Shown piece after piece: positions 44,762-55,100 of a stretch of 64,000 bases of DNA. The translations under genes were made by a program, and so were the position numbers. Position 1 is the first letter of the stretch, and each line of letters starts with the position of its first letter. The notes under the pieces are model-generated. The model did no database searches. It saw only the letters and a list, made by a program, of their open reading frames with translations, and was not told where the DNA came from. This DNA is from Mastigias papua. Lineage: Eukaryota > Cnidaria > Scyphozoa > Rhizostomeae > Mastigiidae. The stretch lies in the NCBI GenBank assembly GCA_964019165.1, contig OZ025276.1, forward strand, positions 4,215,840 through 4,279,839, written 5' to 3'.

Positions 44762-47700
44762 AGCGTGTGGTCTTCACGAGACTGGGATTGTAGAGGATAT
44801 TGAGGACAAGCTGTGTGGATACTTGGACATTGCATTCAATCGTAATCGTTACGAGGTAAGTTTGCCTTGGAAATGTCATTGGGTTGATAACTTGTCAAGT
44901 GATTATGATTTGTGTTTAGGTCGCCTTAAGTCTGTGTTCCACAGGGTAAAACAGAGGCCAAGTTTGTTGGAGGAATACAATGGTATTCTTCAGGAACAAT
45001 TGAAACAAGGAGTTATTGAAAGAGTTGATAATCATAGTGTTTCGAATCAGAAATGTCATTTTATTAGTCATCATTATGTTATCCGCGAGGATAAGGTTAC
45101 AACTAAGTTTAGAGTTGTATTCGATGGTAGTGCTAAATCTACTGTTGGATATAGAAGCTTAGATGATTTGTTAGAAGTTGGTGATACTTTTGCGCCACCA
45201 TTGTTTGACACTTTGCTTCGATTTAGATTAAACCCCGTAGCTTTAACTGCAGACATTGAAAAGGCATTCCTTCAAATTGAGATTAAAGAAGCTGATAGAA
45301 ACGCCCTAAGGTTTCTTTGGTACGAAGATGTCCACAAAGCAGAGCCACGTGTTGTTCAGTATAGATGTAATAGGTTGCCATTTGGATTAACATGCTCACC
45401 AGGTATCTTAGGAGCGACAACTAGGCATCACTTGAGTTCATTTCAGGTTGGTAATCTGGACGCAGTCGAAGTATTGTCCCGACTGTACGCCGATGACTTG
45501 TCATGTGATGCGAAAAACACCGAACAAGCTTTCGCACTTTATCGAGATTGCAAGGAAATTATGGGCCAAGGGGGTTTTAACTTAAGGAGATGGAATTCAA
45601 ATGATCAGTGTCTTCTTCGTAGAATCAATGAAGCCGAAGGAAATGAGCAGCAGGCTCAACCCCCTGATTCACAGGTAACTTTGTGTAATGAGGTCAGTTC
45701 TACTGGAGGTCATGCAGGCTTGCCAGCTAATGAAGTTAACAAAATTTTAGGTGTTGTTTGGCACACAGCAGAAGATTTGTTGTCACTTGATTTGCGCTCG
45801 GTACTTGAATATGCAAGAACGTTGCAACCCACCAAGAGGCCTTTGCTACAAATTGCAGCTAAGATATTTGACCCTTTAGGGTGTCTAAGTTTGTTCACCA
45901 TAGACATGAAGGTATTGTTTCAAGAGGCATGTGCTGCTAAGATCAATTGGGATGTCGAATTTGAGGGTGATTTACGTCGTAGATATTTTTTGTTTGTCAA
46001 TGAAATCGAGCGATTCCAAGGGGTCTATATACCAAGGTACGTATTTGATTGTGCTAGAGAGGTATCTGAAGTACAAATTCATGCATTTTCAGATGCCAGC
46101 GAGAAGGCTTATGCCACTGTTGTATACTTGCGAACCATTTACAAGTCTGGTGAAGTATCTGTTAAGTTTTTGACGTCCAAAGCTAAGGTGGTGCCTCTAA
46201 AAATGCAAAGCATACCACGCCTAGACTTGCTAGGGGCTCTTCTTATGTCTAAAGTCGTTCATACTATCTGTACTACTCTACAGGAAGAATTAAAGCTGGT
46301 TAATATTTTGTCGTATTATTGGGTAGACTCTCTAGCAACCATGTTTTGGGTTAAGAGTGATAAGATGTGGAAACCTTATGTTCTTTGCAGAGTTAAGGAA
46401 ATTCTTACTGTCTCGTCGAGGGACGAATGGTATTTTTGCCCAGGTTCTCTTAACCCCGCAGATGCTCCTTCCTGAGGTAAGTATCCAAAAGATCTCCCTA
46501 ACGCTTCTTTGTGGTGGGAGGGACCTAACTTCTTGATGTTTCCTCCCTTAGAGTGGCCAGATCAGTGTTGGGAATTGTCCAATTTTGAGGCATTAGAAGA
46601 AAGAAATCCTAATGTTAGTAAGGAGGTTCACCATATCAATTTAAGTGTAAACGAAGAAAGTTGCAATGTCACGAATATCATAGATGTCAGCAAATTCAGC
46701 ACAAAGGGTAAATTAATACGAACACTCGCATGGGTTCGACGTTTCATACATAATAGTAAAGCGTCAGTAGCTGGAACAAGTTGGACTTTAGATGAAACCA
46801 TAAGTAAAGAAGAATTGACAGAATCAGAAGTCCTTATCGTTAAGGATATACAGCGAACGGTTTTTAAAGTGGAACTAGAGTATCTTAAGTCTCCTGTAAC
46901 TGGACAAATGCCGCCAATTATAAATCAGTTGAATGTTTTTGTTGACGATAGGCAAGTTTTGAGGTATAGATTGCGCTTAAACAATTCGTCGTTGTTAGAT
47001 GCAAGCAATACTCCAATACTATTGCCATCATACCATCCGTACACAGAGCAGGTTGTAGCTGAATCTCATTGTAAGGTGCTACATAATGGAGTTAGGGATA
47101 CACTTAATCATGTGCACCAAAACTACTGGATTTTACGAGGCAGAGAAGTAGCTAAGAGGCACATAAGGAAATGTGTCGTTTGTAAACGACTTGAAGGCCT
47201 GCCCTTCAAGTTTAATGTAACTCCAGATCTCCCCGAGTTTAAGGAAAGCGATGATCCTCCATTTATGCACACGGGCATTGATTTTGCTGGCCCATTGATT
47301 ACAACTGGTGTGTTTAATACAGAAAGGTCCGAATTTAAGAGCTATATTTGTCTGTTCACTTGCGCTTCCACCCGTGCAGTGCATCTCGAATTAGTAGAAG
47401 CATTAGGAGTAAATGAATTTATACGGTGCTTTCGTAGGTGTTCGGCACATAGAGGTCTGCCATCCACTTTTATTTTGGATAATGCAAAAACGTTCAAGGC
47501 TATGTCAAAGGAAGTATAAAATATGGTTTCGGCTAAGGGGCTACATGCACATCTCGAATCTCAAGGTATAAAATGGAGATTTATACTGGATCGGTCACCA
47601 TGGCAAGGTGGAATGTGGGAGAGACTTATTCGTAGTGTAAAACGGTGTATTATAAAGATTGTTGGACTTGCCATGTTAAGTTTTATGGAACTTAGTACAC

Positions 47701-48365
47701 TGCTAGTAGAGATAGCATCGGTAATAAATGCCAGACCACTGACATACCTATATGATGATGTAGAAGGTGTATCGTTTCCCTTAAGCCCTTCTCACCTTAT
47801 AAATGGACGCAATGTTTTAAATGAGCCTAGTGATAACCATTCTGCTATTGTAAGCAATTATGAAACACTTTCAAGAAGAGCAAAATACCACTGACCTTTG
47901 CTAACTCGATTCGCACAACGCTGGAAAAAGGAGTATCTACTTAGTATTATGGAGTCATACAAAGGTAAGCAGTCAATGGACAAACCAGTAATAGAGGTTG
48001 GTGATATAGTTGTTTTAGGAAATGATGGTACTAAGAGATCGTTTTGGAAATTAGGCAAAATTGTTAAGTTGTTTACAGGTGCAGATGGACACACCCGAGG
48101 AGCCAAGGTGGAAGTCTTGACAGGTAAGGAAGGTAAGACTTTTTTAAATCGGCCTTTACAGTATCTCGTACCATTAGAAGTCAACAGCAAGACCTTGGAT
48201 AAACGATCATCGCTACGTGTACAGTCAGCTAGCACAGGCGCTAGCAGCGACGCAAGCGGTGGAGCTAGCAGTGACGCAGCTCGCAACCGTATAGTTTGCG
48301 ATAGACCTAGATGCAGCGCTGCAATAAGTGGTCAGATGTGTAGACGCGATGCAATGCAGACATGA
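44688..48365 (+). pseudogene. BEL-2 RT, RNase H, integrase
   Basis: One frame with in-frame stops at 46473 (TGA), 47517 (TAA) and about 47892 (TGA). RT: YEVSLPWKCHW, LTADIEKAFLQIEI, box RLYADDLSC. RNase H: IHAFSDASEKAYATVVY, SIPRLDLLGALLMSKV, YWVDSLATMFWV, ending NPADAPS at the TGA where BEL-1 has an Arg codon. Integrase: HCKVLHNGVRDTLN, CVVCKRL, GIDFAGPL, ILDNAKTFK and WQGGMWERL, all three acids present. The DUF5641-like block is VGDIVVLGNDG. The C-terminus has Ser-Ala-Gly-Asp repeats (TGASSDASGGASSDA). Two of the stops are at positions where CGA could have become TGA. Confidence 0.92.
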
Positions 48366-48454
48366 ATTAGTTTAGTTCTAGTTAGAGACTACTTGTTTTG
48401 TTATTAATCGTTTCTTGTTTTTGTTGATCGTTGGTCGATCAACCCGGGGGAGTG

Positions 48455-48719
48455 TATTGTGAAGTATGCACGATGCATGCACTGGGGGGTTCACCATGTG
48501 ATCAGTGTGATCACATGGCTGTCACGTGCATACTGAGCATGCGCTCAGCCCAGTCTTTCGTTGTATATTTACCGAGTTATCCACAATTAGTTTAGAGACT
48601 TAGAAATAGAGTAGAGAATGAGATTGGAGATTAGAGATTTACGGAATGATTTATATTACATACTTATTGCTTACTCTTGAGTTTTTCTCATATACTCTTC
48701 ATCCGCCCAAGACACAATA
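48455..48719 (+). repeat. BEL-2 3' LTR
   Basis: 265-bp match to 42304-42568. A purine tract, CGGGGGAGTG (48445-48454), lies directly upstream, as in BEL-1. Confidence 0.92.
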
Positions 48720-48724
48720 ACACC

Positions 48725-50517
48725 AAAATATCATAGGAATAATATTAAGAACAGTTAGCAAGTAAATTACAAACACGTTGGACATCTCTATACAAATATA
48801 TATAGATGTTGTTTGAATACTGGCAATGGGAATGAAACACACAGAGCACTTGCTTCCTTGACTGAACTGAGGGGGAATGCAAACCTCTTGTAATAACTAC
48901 ATTGTCCATAACAACTTAAAATAGTAACAGTAGGCCAAATATTAAACCCAACAGACTTCAGCTATGCCCAGATTCAGCATCCCATGTAGCACAACGTCAT
49001 CAGCAAGCATAACGAATTCTTATGTCATTTAAGCAAGCATTATAGCCAAGAAATAAATAGAAATCTACTGAGGAATATAATTGTAAATATGTCACAGCTA
49101 TTTCATCAGAATCCTGTAAGCAAACCACAACAATCTAGAGAATAAAATCAATCTGATCGGAGAAGAAGTGTCATGGCGAAATACACCCAAGGGAAGCTCG
49201 AGGAATCTCTTCGCTCAGAATACTGACATAACTTGTGTAATGTGAAACGCGCATAGTAGAAAGAAAAATACAGGCAATCTACAATAAAAACGTATTGCAT
49301 GAAAAACAACTCACCTTGTAGCAGATGGACAAAAGTTCGTGTGAATTCACCCGGTAACAGCGAAGATCGGCAATCCTGTAGTAGAGGAACTGTCATGGTG
49401 GAAAATCCCCGAGGGAAGGTGTTCGAATCTCGTTTACAAAGATAGTAAATTAATCGTCGAAAATATTATAGAAAATGCATACAATGTTCAGAGGAAAGAC
49501 AGGCAATGTGAAATAAAAAGACTCACCTGGTAGCAGACGGACTAAAGTGTGCTCAACGTCATGCAGCAGCAGTGAACAACATCACACGCGTTGGAGAAGA
49601 ACTGTCATAGCGGAAAATCACTGAAGGAAGGTGTTAGAATCTTGCCACCAATACTGAAAGTAAGTGCCAAAACGATTGTAGAAAATGCACAGCGTGGACA
49701 GAGAAAAGACAGGCGATTTGATATCAAACTTTATAAAATAAGGAAACCACTCACCTGGTAGCACAACGACGAAATAGTCCTCCGCTTCCACTGGACTATT
49801 AGTCCCATTCAAACCATTCCTGATTTGAGACTTACATGCTCACCATATGCTATATAGTAGGGATGACAAACAAATACAAACTATGTTAATCTACCAAGGA
49901 ATACAACATGAAACATCAGTCAAACCTCTTAGTACAACTTACCAGTCAAAGGATTGCAATGTGGCAACCAGAATCGAGTGGCTGGAGAAGAACTGTCATG
50001 GCGAGAATGCCCCCGAGGGAAGCTTATCACTCGGGCCTAAAACAGGGCAAATACACGGCACATACAGGCAGAAAACTGACAAATTTGACAAAGTAAATAC
50101 ACATGCTGTTAGATCAACCATATAGGAAGAACACAAAGGGCCTACCTGCTAGAAAAGTGACCAATTCTCCTCGCAACAGCAAAGGCAGCACCTTCGCCCT
50201 CAATGTCGACTGGCCAAAATGAAAGCACGAATCCTGCGCAGAGGTACAAAATGTCGATGGCGCACAGTATATGAGAGAACTGACCGTAACTTTAGCTTTT
50301 GACTATCTTGGGAAAGAAGAGAGATATCGAAAAACCACTCCTTTGTGAGTAAGTAGACACCCAGGAGAACCCCCAATAGCAGTGTGGTGGCGATCCCCCA
50401 ACCGGTCTGGGAGGAGAATTGTCATTTAGATAGGGGAAAAAATAGGTCACGTGGTACAAAATGGAGGCAACCGATTGGCCGGCGACTCATTTGCATATAG
50501 GGATCTTAGTATATAGT
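48725..50517 (-). repeat. Large repeat unit A, right part with cassette exons
   Basis: Non-coding by protein homology, but the minus strand has a striking series of splice-site-bounded blocks. From the 5' side: leader ending with a donor at 50146 (AGCAG|GTAGG); block 50036-49943; block 49819-49755; block 49653-49527; block 49428-49315; block from 49222. Acceptors are TTTTAG, AATCAG, TTTCAG, CGAG (weak) and GTCAG; donors are GTAAGT or GTGAGT. Blocks at 50036, 49653, 49428 and 49222 each contain CTTCC(C/T)...GGG(G/T)...ATGACA(G/C)TTCTTCTCC or a close variant, so they are copies of one another. Their frames do not agree, so they need not encode protein. Upstream on the same strand are a TATA-like box (50507-50515) and CACGTG (50454). 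Confidence 0.6.
50440..50517 (-). promoter_or_regulatory. Candidate promoter beside palindrome 2
   Basis: Read on the minus strand leaving palindrome 2: CACTATATACTAAGATCC, then ATTTGCAT-like octamer (plus strand TTTGCATATAGG), then CACGTGACC. The same order is found beside palindrome 3 at 60330-60404 (CTCTATATACTAAGATCC, CACGTGACC). The conserved TATA-like box and E-box about 50 bp apart, and a splice donor 340-360 bp downstream in both units, suggest a shared promoter. Not proven. Confidence 0.4.
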
Positions 50518-50990
50518 GACTAACACTGTGCCCCCATGAATGGTGCATGGTCTGGTTGCATAGGATCACGAGAAGGTGACGTTATGGGCCTCTGCAATGG
50601 AGCACATGACTTTCGGCCTTGCATTGTGCAAATCGAAGAACATTGCCAGAAAAAATTGTGCAAAAAATGCTCGGATACCTGCGCTAGGCTACGGGGCAGT
50701 AAAGGGAAAGGATGAAAATCAAGCAGCCCCGTAGCCTAGCGCAGGTATCCGAGCATTTGTTGCACAATTTTTTCTGGCAAGTTTCTTCGATTTGCACAAT
50801 GCAAGGCCGAAAGTCACGTGCTCCATTGCAGAGGCCCATAACGTCACCTTCTCGTGATCCCATGCGACCAGACCATGCACCATTCATGGGGGCACAGCGT
50901 TAGTCTTTCCAAGGCTAATATGCAACATTTCAACTGGGGCTAGGGAAGCCCGCGTTCTAGCGGGCTATCAGTACTAAGCTAGTCTACATT
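50518..50990. repeat. Long palindrome 2
   Basis: Arms of about 180 bp at 50518-50697 and 50726-50905 around a 28-nt spacer; the right side continues to about 50990 with a GCCCGCGTTCTAGCGGGC mini-hairpin. Centre: GCTACGGGGC / GCCCCGTAGC. Arms carry GGTGACGTTATG and CATAACGTCACC (CRE-like) and CACGTG (50815). The spacer, read reversed, resembles the spacers of palindromes 1 and 3, so the core is inverted here. The left outer arm seen in palindrome 3 is missing, apparently lost between short GACT repeats. Confidence 0.88.
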
Positions 50991-51480
50991 ATATGAATTA
51001 TGCACAGAATTGTTTACAATGCTCTCTACAATGAGGCGCTAATGAAACTACATTACATATTGTCTCCTGCTTCACTCAATTCTAACTTAAGGAGTTTTGT
51101 AAAATCTGGTGATATAATTTTAGGATGTCATAACAGATACAATATAGCACATGAATTGGCAGGTATGAGTGTTTCTGTTATCGTGTAGGTGACCACTAAT
51201 CTTGTCTACAGAGGTAAAGGATCAAGTCTGACCCATAAATGTAGGTGTTATACAACTGGAATCTGTGATAGGACTGTGTAGTTCAAGGTGATAAAACAAA
51301 AGACTATTGCTTAGTATTCCTATATCACAGCTTTATATATATAACAGAGTGCAAAGCCCATGATTGCGCAGCATGAATCATCATATTAGATTTCAACCAA
51401 AGTTCTTGGGGGGAGGTCATAGGTTATGGCTATACAACACAAATAAAGCAGCTATCCAGTACTAAATTATCTGTTACAAC
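50991..51480. repeat. Large repeat unit B, left part
   Basis: Non-coding. It parallels units A and C (GGGGGGAGGTCATAGG... then AACACAAATAAAG near 51438, as at 40765 and 61872), though more diverged and shorter. It is cut by BEL-3 after ACAAC (51476-51480). Confidence 0.55.
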
Positions 51481-52131
51481 TGTTCATAAACGACAGTAAA
51501 CACCTCTGATTCCTCAGGCTGGTACAAGGGATATTTGCGTAAGAATAAAGAACAAATAAAGAGACTGAGACTTGAGCAGCAAAAGAATAAATCTACGATA
51601 GGCCAAATACACTTCATAGCACTATTTTCCTTGAGCTCCTTAACTTTGAATTCAGTTAAATGACGATGATAAAGTTCAAGTTATATTCATATGATTTGCT
51701 TAAACGGAGACTAGGAGCCTAAGTACGTGTATAAAGGTAATCTCTCGTACCTTTGACTTGGGACTAACTTCGAAATTGGCAGTAATCTGGAGGGCGTTAA
51801 CTTAGCTATCAATGTCGACGAAATTCTACGATGATTCACCGAAATCCAGTTACTGTTGTTCAGCGAATGACGCTTCTTGGCTGAATACTTTCAATGAACG
51901 ATACTCCTTGACTATAACAAGTGTAAAATTTGTTTGATAATGCTAGCTACTTCAGCGAAAACTTCCTTAGGTCTATAAACGTAGCACTAACACATACTAA
52001 GCAAAATCAGACAAAGTGTCAACAAAACAATCAAACAAAGCTTGCACGTCTGTAACAGACGCGACTGTTTACAATATGTCTAGTTTACAGTCTGTCTTAT
52101 AATCCGACCCGATCTGGTCCGGGTCGGAACC
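51481..52131 (-). repeat. BEL-3 3' LTR
   Basis: 651 bp, starting TGTTCATAAACG on the plus strand. The last plus-strand base is C where the other copy has A (the first base on the coding strand). The end of gag-pol (to 52080) overlaps this LTR. A purine tract GGTGGGGAAGAG (52132-52143) lies upstream on the coding strand. Confidence 0.93.
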
Positions 52132-55100
52132 TCTTCCCCACCTTGATCTCCTGCAGGGAGAACAACATCTTGCGTAATAATGGTTGGATTTACATCTGTA
52201 TGTTCAACTAGCTCTAACTTGCAACACCGCTGTATTGGTCTCTTCAACTTGCCTTTACTAGTTTGTAGCATGACAGTACGAATCACATTGTCCCTCCCTG
52301 GGAATGTTCAGATTACGCGTGCTAATGGCCATTTACCTCTTGGTGTTTTGTCCTCTGAAACTAGCACAATGTCTCCGATCTTTAATGGTGGCTCTTCCTG
52401 ATTCCATTTTGGGCGAATAGACAGCTGTTGCAAGTATTCGTCTTGCCATCTTCTCCAAAAATGACCGACTAACTTCTGCCGATATAAATATCGCCTAAGG
52501 AGGCCAGTATCCTCATCTGTAATATCTGTAGGTGCTGGTAAACTTCGAAGTGATCGACCAAGTGCTAGGTGAGCAGGTGTTATGGGCTGTTTATCTCTTA
52601 TGTCATCTCCTACGAAGGTTAATGGACGAGCGTTGATAATTGCTTCCACTTCTGTAAGAACAGTATACATTTCTGTGTGGGTGAGGAGGGCTTTCCCAAG
52701 AATCTTTCTAAGTGGTTCTTTGACACTTCTACAAAATCTCTCCCACCATCCACCTCTCCAAGGTGACCGTTCTACAATGTACTTCCATTTGATACCCTTT
52801 GAAGCAAGCTCCGAATTGACCTTTTCTTTATCAATTTTCTTCCAAACTTTCTTTGCATCTTCCGAAGATGAAGCAAATAGCCGCTTGATTTCTCGATTTG
52901 CAGCTGTAAAACTTTGGGCATTGTCTGACCAAACAGTGTCGCTCATGCCTCGACGATTGATCATACGTTGATAGGCTTGGAGAAATTCATCGGTTGACAT
53001 GTCGTTTGTAAGCTCTAAATGAAGCATTCTCGATGACGCGCAAGTAAAAATGCAAATATAAACTTTCATGGGGCTGGCCTTGGTTCTTACGTACAATGGT
53101 CCGCAGAAATCTGTCCCTACATGAGAGAATGCATGTGACATTTGTACTCTTTCTAAAGGAAGTGGTGCCATCTTTTGACTCAGCGGTTGTGCACGCTGAC
53201 GCTGACAAACTAAGCATTTTCTGATTACTCTTTTTACATCCCTCCTTCCTTGAGTAAGCCAGATTTTCTCTCGCAATATTGTCAGTGTGGTTTCTGGACC
53301 AGCATGAATTGACCTCTCATGAACATCCTGAATGATTTTTTCCACGATTGGATGGCTATGTGGCAGAATAACTTGATGTTTTGTTTCTTCGGGAAGCTCT
53401 GAGTATTGCAATCTGCCTCCCACACGAAGAACTTCATGTTCCTTGTCAAAGAATGGATCTAATTTCAGAATGCAACTATTGCTTGCTATCGACTCACCAT
53501 TCTTCAAATGTTGGAACTCAATCGGGTATGCCTCTTTCTGGATTCTTTGATACCAAAAGTATTCACTGTTGATTAAATCTTCTGCAGTAAGTAATACATT
53601 CTCAGTCTTTGATTTCTTGACAACAGATTGTTTTGTTTTGATCTTTGCTAATGCACAAATCTTGATAACAAAATGTAGTACATATGCTGTTACTTTCAGT
53701 AACTTTGACCACTTGCTGTACTTTGACGGATCAATAACAGGATCCTTGACAACTGCTGCACTCACATGTACAACTTTCTTTTTTTCCTCTTCAGCTTTAG
53801 CTCTTGACAGCTCTAGTGATGAATTAACTGGCCACATTTCCGATGAAAATTTCAACCACTTTGGTCCATTCCACCAAAGGTCATTATTGGCGAGTTTGAG
53901 GATATTCACACCCCTTGTAGTTGCATCACTCGGGTTAGTTTCGCTAGAACAGTGTCGCCAAAGACTTGGTTCCCACATAGATGTGATCTCTGACACTCTG
54001 TTTGCGACAAATGGTTTCCATGGAGCATTCGGCCTTTGGATCCAATGTAGTGTAATAGAGCTGTCAGTCCAGCAAAATACTCTATTGATCTTTAGATTAT
54101 TCAACGAATCCACAACAAAACGAAGTAATCTTGCATTGACCAGTGCTGCGAGCAATTCGAGCCGAGGCAAGCTAGTTTTCTTCACTGGTGCTACACGTGA
54201 TTTAGCCATAAGTAATGCAGTTTTAACTTCACCAGTTACACCTTGAAACCTGATATACACTGAAGCTCCATATGCTATTGGAGAGGCATCACCAAATGCA
54301 TGTAGCTCAATGCTTGCATCATTTGCTGAGCCGATTGCAAGATGTCTTGGAATCTTGATCTTATGAACATGTAGCAGCTCTTCTTTCCATGATCTCCATT
54401 TCTCAAGTATGTCAATGGGTAAGTTCTCATCCCACTGTAATCCACGGCTCCACAAATCTTGGAAGATGACTTTAGCACGGATGACAAAAGGTGAAAGGAG
54501 ACCCATTGGGTCAAATAACTTTGACGCAATACTCAACAAGCTTCTCTTTGTTTCTGGGTCAACACTATCAATGATCTTGTTAGCAACATCAAAGAACAAT
54601 GTGTCCTCCTTTGTATCCCAACAGATACCAAGTGCTTTCAATGATTCACACTGATTAAAATCTATTGTACTTGTTGGTGCCTTTTCATCTTCTGGGATGT
54701 TTGCACAAACAAATTCAGAGTTGCTTGCCCATTTGGTAAGCTTGAATCCACCAGCTTTCATCATAGTATCTAATGATTTTTGTAATGTGAGGGCATTACT
54801 TTCGTTCTCTGCACCAGTCAATACATCATCGACATACATGTCATTCACAACTGCTTCTGAAGCCTCCGGAAAAGTCTCTTTGGATTCTTTCGCATGATGT
54901 TAGGCTGTTCCAATTGCAAGAAATGGGCTAGAATTAATGCCAAATGTCAAACGAGTCATTTTGAAAATTCTTGGTGCTATATTAGATTTCATATCACGCC
55001 ATAGGTAACGATGAACATCTTGATCTTCTTTTGCAAGTTTAATTTGCAAAAACATCTTGCGAACATCTGCCATAATTGCGATCGGACGGCTACGGAAACG

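Larger units (their letters stand above)
42304..48719 (+). mobile_element. BEL-2: full BEL/Pao LTR retrotransposon
   Basis: Plus-strand element with 265-bp LTRs, a 5-bp target duplication ACACC (42299-42303, 48720-48724), gag, protease, RT, RNase H, integrase and DUF5641-like tail. LTRs differ at about 12 positions, 4-5%, so it is older than BEL-3. It is related to BEL-1 (same PBS type, same polypurine tract) but has different LTRs. Four or more in-frame stops and one frameshift make it dead. It lies in repeat unit A, whose uninterrupted relative is seen at 63773-63777 in unit C. Confidence 0.94.

Noticed and set aside
49148..49396. An 82-codon frame starting with MTVPLLQ as a protein-coding gene
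   Set aside because: It runs through a strong GTGAGT donor, and the sister blocks with the same ATG core have different frames and early stops. Coding function is not supported.
53569..54246. A 225-codon plus-strand frame
   Set aside because: Antisense shadow of BEL-3 RNase H-integrase coding sequence.
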